Part shown: one piece after another, positions 63,859 to 64,000 of the stretch | How positions within the stretch are numbered: position 1 is the stretch's first letter | Layout of the letters: every line of letters begins with the position of its first letter | Source: Allobosea sp. LC85 | Lineage (GTDB): Bacteria; Pseudomonadota; Alphaproteobacteria; Rhizobiales; Beijerinckiaceae | Reading direction: 5' to 3' | NCBI RefSeq assembly: GCF_000735605.1 | Contig: NZ_JPKG01000047.1 | Coordinates: 62,001-126,000 of the forward strand | Length of the DNA: 64,000 bases | The notes under the pieces: model-generated | Database searches by the model: none | Told to the model about the DNA's origin: nothing | The model's input: the letters and a program-made list of their open reading frames with translations, nothing else | Translations under genes and position numbers: made by a program

Positions 63859-64000
63859 ATGCTGACCTTCGCCTATCCCTGGCTGGCTCTGATCGCTCCG
63901 CTGCCATTCGCGGTCTGGCTCCTTTTGCCGGCCCATGCCAGCAACCGGACGGGCTTGCGCGTTCCGTTCTTCGACCGGCTTGCTGCGCTCAGCGGCCAGA
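63859..64000 (+). CDS. VWA-domain (BatA-like) protein, partial at window edge
   Basis: Begins two bases after the DUF4381 stop and is cut by the window end after 47 codons. The visible N-terminus LTFAYPWLALIAPLPFAVWLLLP is a membrane helix of the kind that opens BatA-type proteins, followed by LRVPFFDRLAAL, a typical BatA lead before the VWA domain. GGAGG lies 7 bases upstream of the ATG at 63859; a start at 63853 would be too close to it. The VWA domain itself lies outside the window. Confidence 0.75.
   Translation, partial: MLTFAYPWLALIAPLPFAVWLLLPAHASNRTGLRVPFFDRLAALSGQ

Noticed and set aside
1..64000. CRISPR arrays, tRNA, rRNA, prophage
   Set aside because: No regularly spaced direct repeats, no cloverleaf or rRNA-like sequence and no phage structural genes were seen.

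Overview
The window is GC-rich, gene-dense DNA from an alphaproteobacterium, most likely of the order Hyphomicrobiales (Rhizobiales) and plausibly Bosea or a close relative. This rests on the split three-gene proton-translocating transhydrogenase next to an aa3-oxidase subunit IV gene, the complete sox thiosulfate-oxidation cluster, several TRAP transporters with Tat-type binding proteins, GTG and TTG starts, and palindromic intergenic repeats of a kind familiar from rhizobia. The genus is an inference. No rRNA, tRNA, CRISPR array, prophage or complete insertion sequence was seen.

Layout. Bases 1-6014 are housekeeping genes on the minus strand: a GNAT acetyltransferase, pntB/pntAB/pntAA, a COX subunit IV-like protein, an ABC1/UbiB-family kinase and an AHSA1-domain protein. 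Bases 6207-18047 hold acid and CoA metabolism: a BKACE enzyme divergent from a MaoC hydratase and acyl-CoA synthetase, an alpha/beta hydrolase, then an IclR regulator with a CoA ligase and a double-PPC-domain protein. These are divergent from a fused DctQM/DctP TRAP transporter and an SDR dehydrogenase. Two near-identical palindromes in the divergent promoter are probable IclR operators. Bases 18145-29031 form a sugar catabolic locus: an ABC importer without its ATPase, a second TRAP transporter, a GntR/FCD regulator, a DHDPS-family aldolase, an aldose dehydrogenase, a lactonase and a FucU mutarotase. Together they suggest non-phosphorylating oxidation of L-fucose or a similar 6-deoxy or pento-sugar; the sugar-acid dehydratase is absent.

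Bases 29624-30489 look like a small non-autonomous mobile unit carrying an acetyltransferase, bounded by 24-bp inverted repeats and a 4-bp direct repeat. After an ornithine cyclodeaminase-like gene, bases 31580-44920 are the sulfur-oxidation cluster: SoxH-like hydrolase, SoxT, the ArsR-type regulator SoxR, SoxS, SoxV and SoxW, SoxXA, SoxYZ, SoxB, SoxCD, an FccA/SoxE-like cytochrome, a DsrE-like protein, SoxF and a c-type cytochrome. Thiosulfate would be bound to SoxYZ by SoxXA and hydrolysed by SoxB. SoxCD would oxidise the sulfane sulfur, with electrons passed to small cytochromes; SoxV, SoxW and SoxS keep the thiols reduced. A perfect ATTC-N8-GAAT palindrome lies upstream of the SoxH-like gene.

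Bases 45082-52439 are mixed: a SelW-like protein, a NarL/LuxR regulator behind an AT-rich promoter, a Crp/Fnr regulator with an 18-bp palindrome upstream, a frameshifted sugar aminotransferase paired with a hexapeptide acyltransferase, anaerobic hemN with a possible FNR/FixK box, and an M20 amidohydrolase. From 52619 to the right edge lie a small conserved-type protein, an orphan signalling-domain protein, and a run of sulfatase, membrane spermidine-synthase-like protein, HAD phosphatase, PPK2 kinase and formylglycine-generating enzyme. A MoxR-DUF58-DUF4381-VWA (Bat-type) operon follows and runs off the window. Three copies of a 16-bp sequence close to CGTAACCGTTACAGGC precede the small gene, the sulfatase and moxR, and are the best candidate here for an undescribed regulon.
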